This document shows, one piece after another, positions 7,288 through 8,321 of a DNA stretch of 8,321 nucleotides. The translations under genes and the position numbers were made by a program. The first letter of the stretch is position 1, and each line of letters starts with the position of its first letter. The stretch is from an uncultured Clostridia bacterium (lineage in GTDB: Bacteria; Bacillota; Clostridia; Lachnospirales; Lachnospiraceae): contig CAMODY010000076.1 of the NCBI GenBank assembly GCA_946611595.1, forward strand, positions 1-8,321, in the 5' to 3' direction. A model generated the notes under the pieces. It saw only the letters and a list, made by a program, of their open reading frames with translations. It was not told the DNA's origin and did no database searches.

Positions 7288-8247
7288 ATGATTTCAATAG
7301 AACGTTTTAAGGAATATATAAAGTCTGAATATGATATCGATTATGTTGGAATTGCTGCCGCGGATGCATTAAGCGAAGAGCCTTACGGGCACCGGCCGGA
7401 AGACGTGCTCCCGGGCGCGAAAAGCATTATCGTGTTATGCCGCAAAATCGCTGACGGCGCCATCCAGGCAAGGTTTCGTTCCTTTGAAGGAAATGTTACT
7501 GCAGCTTACAGCAGCTATGCTGCCTTTGGAAACAATAATGCCGCCAATTTTCTTCTGGTTGATGTCGTTTTCAATCTGGCAAATGACATTGAGGAATTCT
7601 TTGACGCCGTAGCAGCGCCTCTTCCATTCAATGTCTTTCAGAGCACAGTTCCGGAAAATGTGATCGGCCCTTTATGGAACGACCCATACGGACAGGGGAT
7701 GCCGATCGACATTTATAAAGCGGCCTTTGCTGCAGGTCTGGGCGAATTCGGCTTCAGCGGACGTTTCATGACGCCGGAAGACGGTCCGAGAATTTTACTC
7801 GCCGCAGTCCTTACAACGGCAGAGCTGAAAACAGATAAGCCTTATACAGGACCAAAACTCTGCGATCCGGAAAAATGCGGAATCTGCCGGAAGCTGTGTC
7901 CGACGCAGGCGATCCGCGAACAGAAGAAGACAATCTCGGCAGGCGATGCCTCCTGTGAAGTCAGTGACCTTAAAATCAACAGCTGCTTTATCGCAGAGAT
8001 GGGAATGCGTTTTGAATTCCGGGGCATCGTCCCGGGGCCAAACCTGATCGAAGGAAACGACGCGACAGATGAAGAACTGAAAGCTGCGATGGCAAAGAAA
8101 CCGTATGATCCGGCCCATCTCGAGCACTACGCACGCCATTTATGTGACCGCTGTCTGCTCTACTGTCCGGCAGGGAATTGGAAGGAACGGTTTTATGATA
8201 CCGGTCTTTCACGGTTCAATCCGGATACCGAAGAATTTGATCATTAG
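7288..8247 (+). CDS. QueG/reductive-dehalogenase-like di-[4Fe-4S] protein, copy 3
   Basis: A 319-aa member of the same paralog set. CGGAGGA (7276-7282) precedes the ATG by 5 nt, the best RBS in the reductase block. Shared blocks are IDYVGIAA near 17, LPGAKSIIVL at 41-50, KIADGAIQARFRSFE from 53, FAAGLGEFGF at 147-156 and MTPEDGPR. Cluster 1 is C192, C197, C200 and C204 (CX4CX2CX3CP). Cluster 2 is C286, C289 and C293, with C233 the conserved upstream ligand; C223 is not shared. C233 is alone here, which helps identify the true ligand in copies 1 and 2, where a second cysteine follows. Like copy 2 it has an enlarged variable loop (about residues 111-142), but the loop sequence is entirely different. 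It has no signal peptide and no HEAT-like C-terminus. It is probably the last gene of the operon. Substrate and cofactor beyond Fe-S are unknown. Confidence 0.8.
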   Translation: MISIERFKEYIKSEYDIDYVGIAAADALSEEPYGHRPEDVLPGAKSIIVLCRKIADGAIQARFRSFEGNVTAAYSSYAAFGNNNAANFLLVDVVFNLANDIEEFFDAVAAPLPFNVFQSTVPENVIGPLWNDPYGQGMPIDIYKAAFAAGLGEFGFSGRFMTPEDGPRILLAAVLTTAELKTDKPYTGPKLCDPEKCGICRKLCPTQAIREQKKTISAGDASCEVSDLKINSCFIAEMGMRFEFRGIVPGPNLIEGNDATDEELKAAMAKKPYDPAHLEHYARHLCDRCLLYCPAGNWKERFYDTGLSRFNPDTEEFDH

Positions 8248-8257
8248 CCATGGGACA

Positions 8258-8297
8258 TATACCAACAGCTCTGTATGAAATCTATTCCATTGGTATA
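8258..8297. repeat. Inverted repeat in the 3' flank
   Basis: Perfect 8-bp arms TATACCAA (8258-8265) and TTGGTATA (8290-8297) flank a 24-nt loop, starting 11 nt after the stop of copy 3. The stem is AT-rich, the loop is long and no T-run follows on the + strand, so it is not a convincing intrinsic terminator. It could be an operator for a dimeric regulator of a downstream gene or chance pairing. Confidence 0.35.
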
Positions 8298-8309
8298 AAA
8301 TCAGTACAC

Positions 8310-8321
8310 AAAAAAAGACCA
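8310..8321. terminator. Possible left arm of a bidirectional terminator cut by the window end
   Basis: A run of seven A residues (8310-8316) is followed by GACCA at the window edge. A-tract plus the start of a GC-containing arm is how a bidirectional intrinsic terminator begins. The matching arm (TGGTC followed by T residues) would have to lie just outside the window, so this is a weak call. Confidence 0.2.

Noticed and set aside
4997..8247. Queuosine biosynthesis (queG) copies
   Set aside because: The C-terminal HEAT-like region is absent, there are three copies, and no other queuosine gene is nearby.

Overview
The window is a tightly packed stretch with every supported gene on the + strand, GC content near 50 %, purine-rich Shine-Dalgarno sites (AAGGAG, GGAGG) and ATGA start/stop overlaps. 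This layout and the protein types suggest an anaerobic, probably gut- or rumen-associated Bacillota (Clostridia, Lachnospiraceae-like). The exact taxon cannot be read from the sequence.

Region 1 (1-3724) is an L-arabinose catabolic operon. It holds L-arabinose isomerase (araA), an FGGY kinase that probably fills the L-ribulokinase step but is not of the classical AraB type, and L-ribulose-5-phosphate 4-epimerase (araD). Together they would convert L-arabinose to D-xylulose 5-phosphate. The araA start codon is base 1 of the window, so its promoter, RBS and regulator are outside it.

Region 2 (3737-4915) follows araD by 12 bp. It encodes a 392-aa alpha/beta-hydrolase of the enterochelin-esterase/feruloyl-esterase (CE1-like) type with an N-terminal immunoglobulin-like domain and no visible signal peptide. 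Its position suggests that it removes acyl groups, possibly hydroxycinnamates, from imported arabinose-containing oligosaccharides inside the cell.

Region 3 (4912-4996) is the longest internal gap. It begins with an imperfect palindrome around AGGGGACGGTTCTTTT. This resembles a dispersed repeat common in Bacillota genomes and often seen with IS200-like/REP-associated transposases. The repeat includes the esterase stop codon.

Region 4 (4997-8247) has three divergent tandem paralogs of about 316-331 aa with two predicted [4Fe-4S] clusters. They resemble the catalytic core of epoxyqueuosine reductase (QueG) and reductive dehalogenases. They lack a Tat signal and the C-terminal HEAT-like region of QueG, and no RdhB-like anchor is present. 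A 111-aa protein that I do not recognise sits between the second and third copies and is translationally coupled to the second.

The most interesting reading is that the block is one functional unit: the esterase frees an aromatic acid from arabinose, the ara enzymes burn the sugar, and the three soluble Fe-S (possibly cobalamin) reductases act on the released aromatic or another electron acceptor. The order and cysteine motifs are seen directly; the linked pathway is inference. The last 74 bases hold an inverted repeat and an A-tract but no gene.
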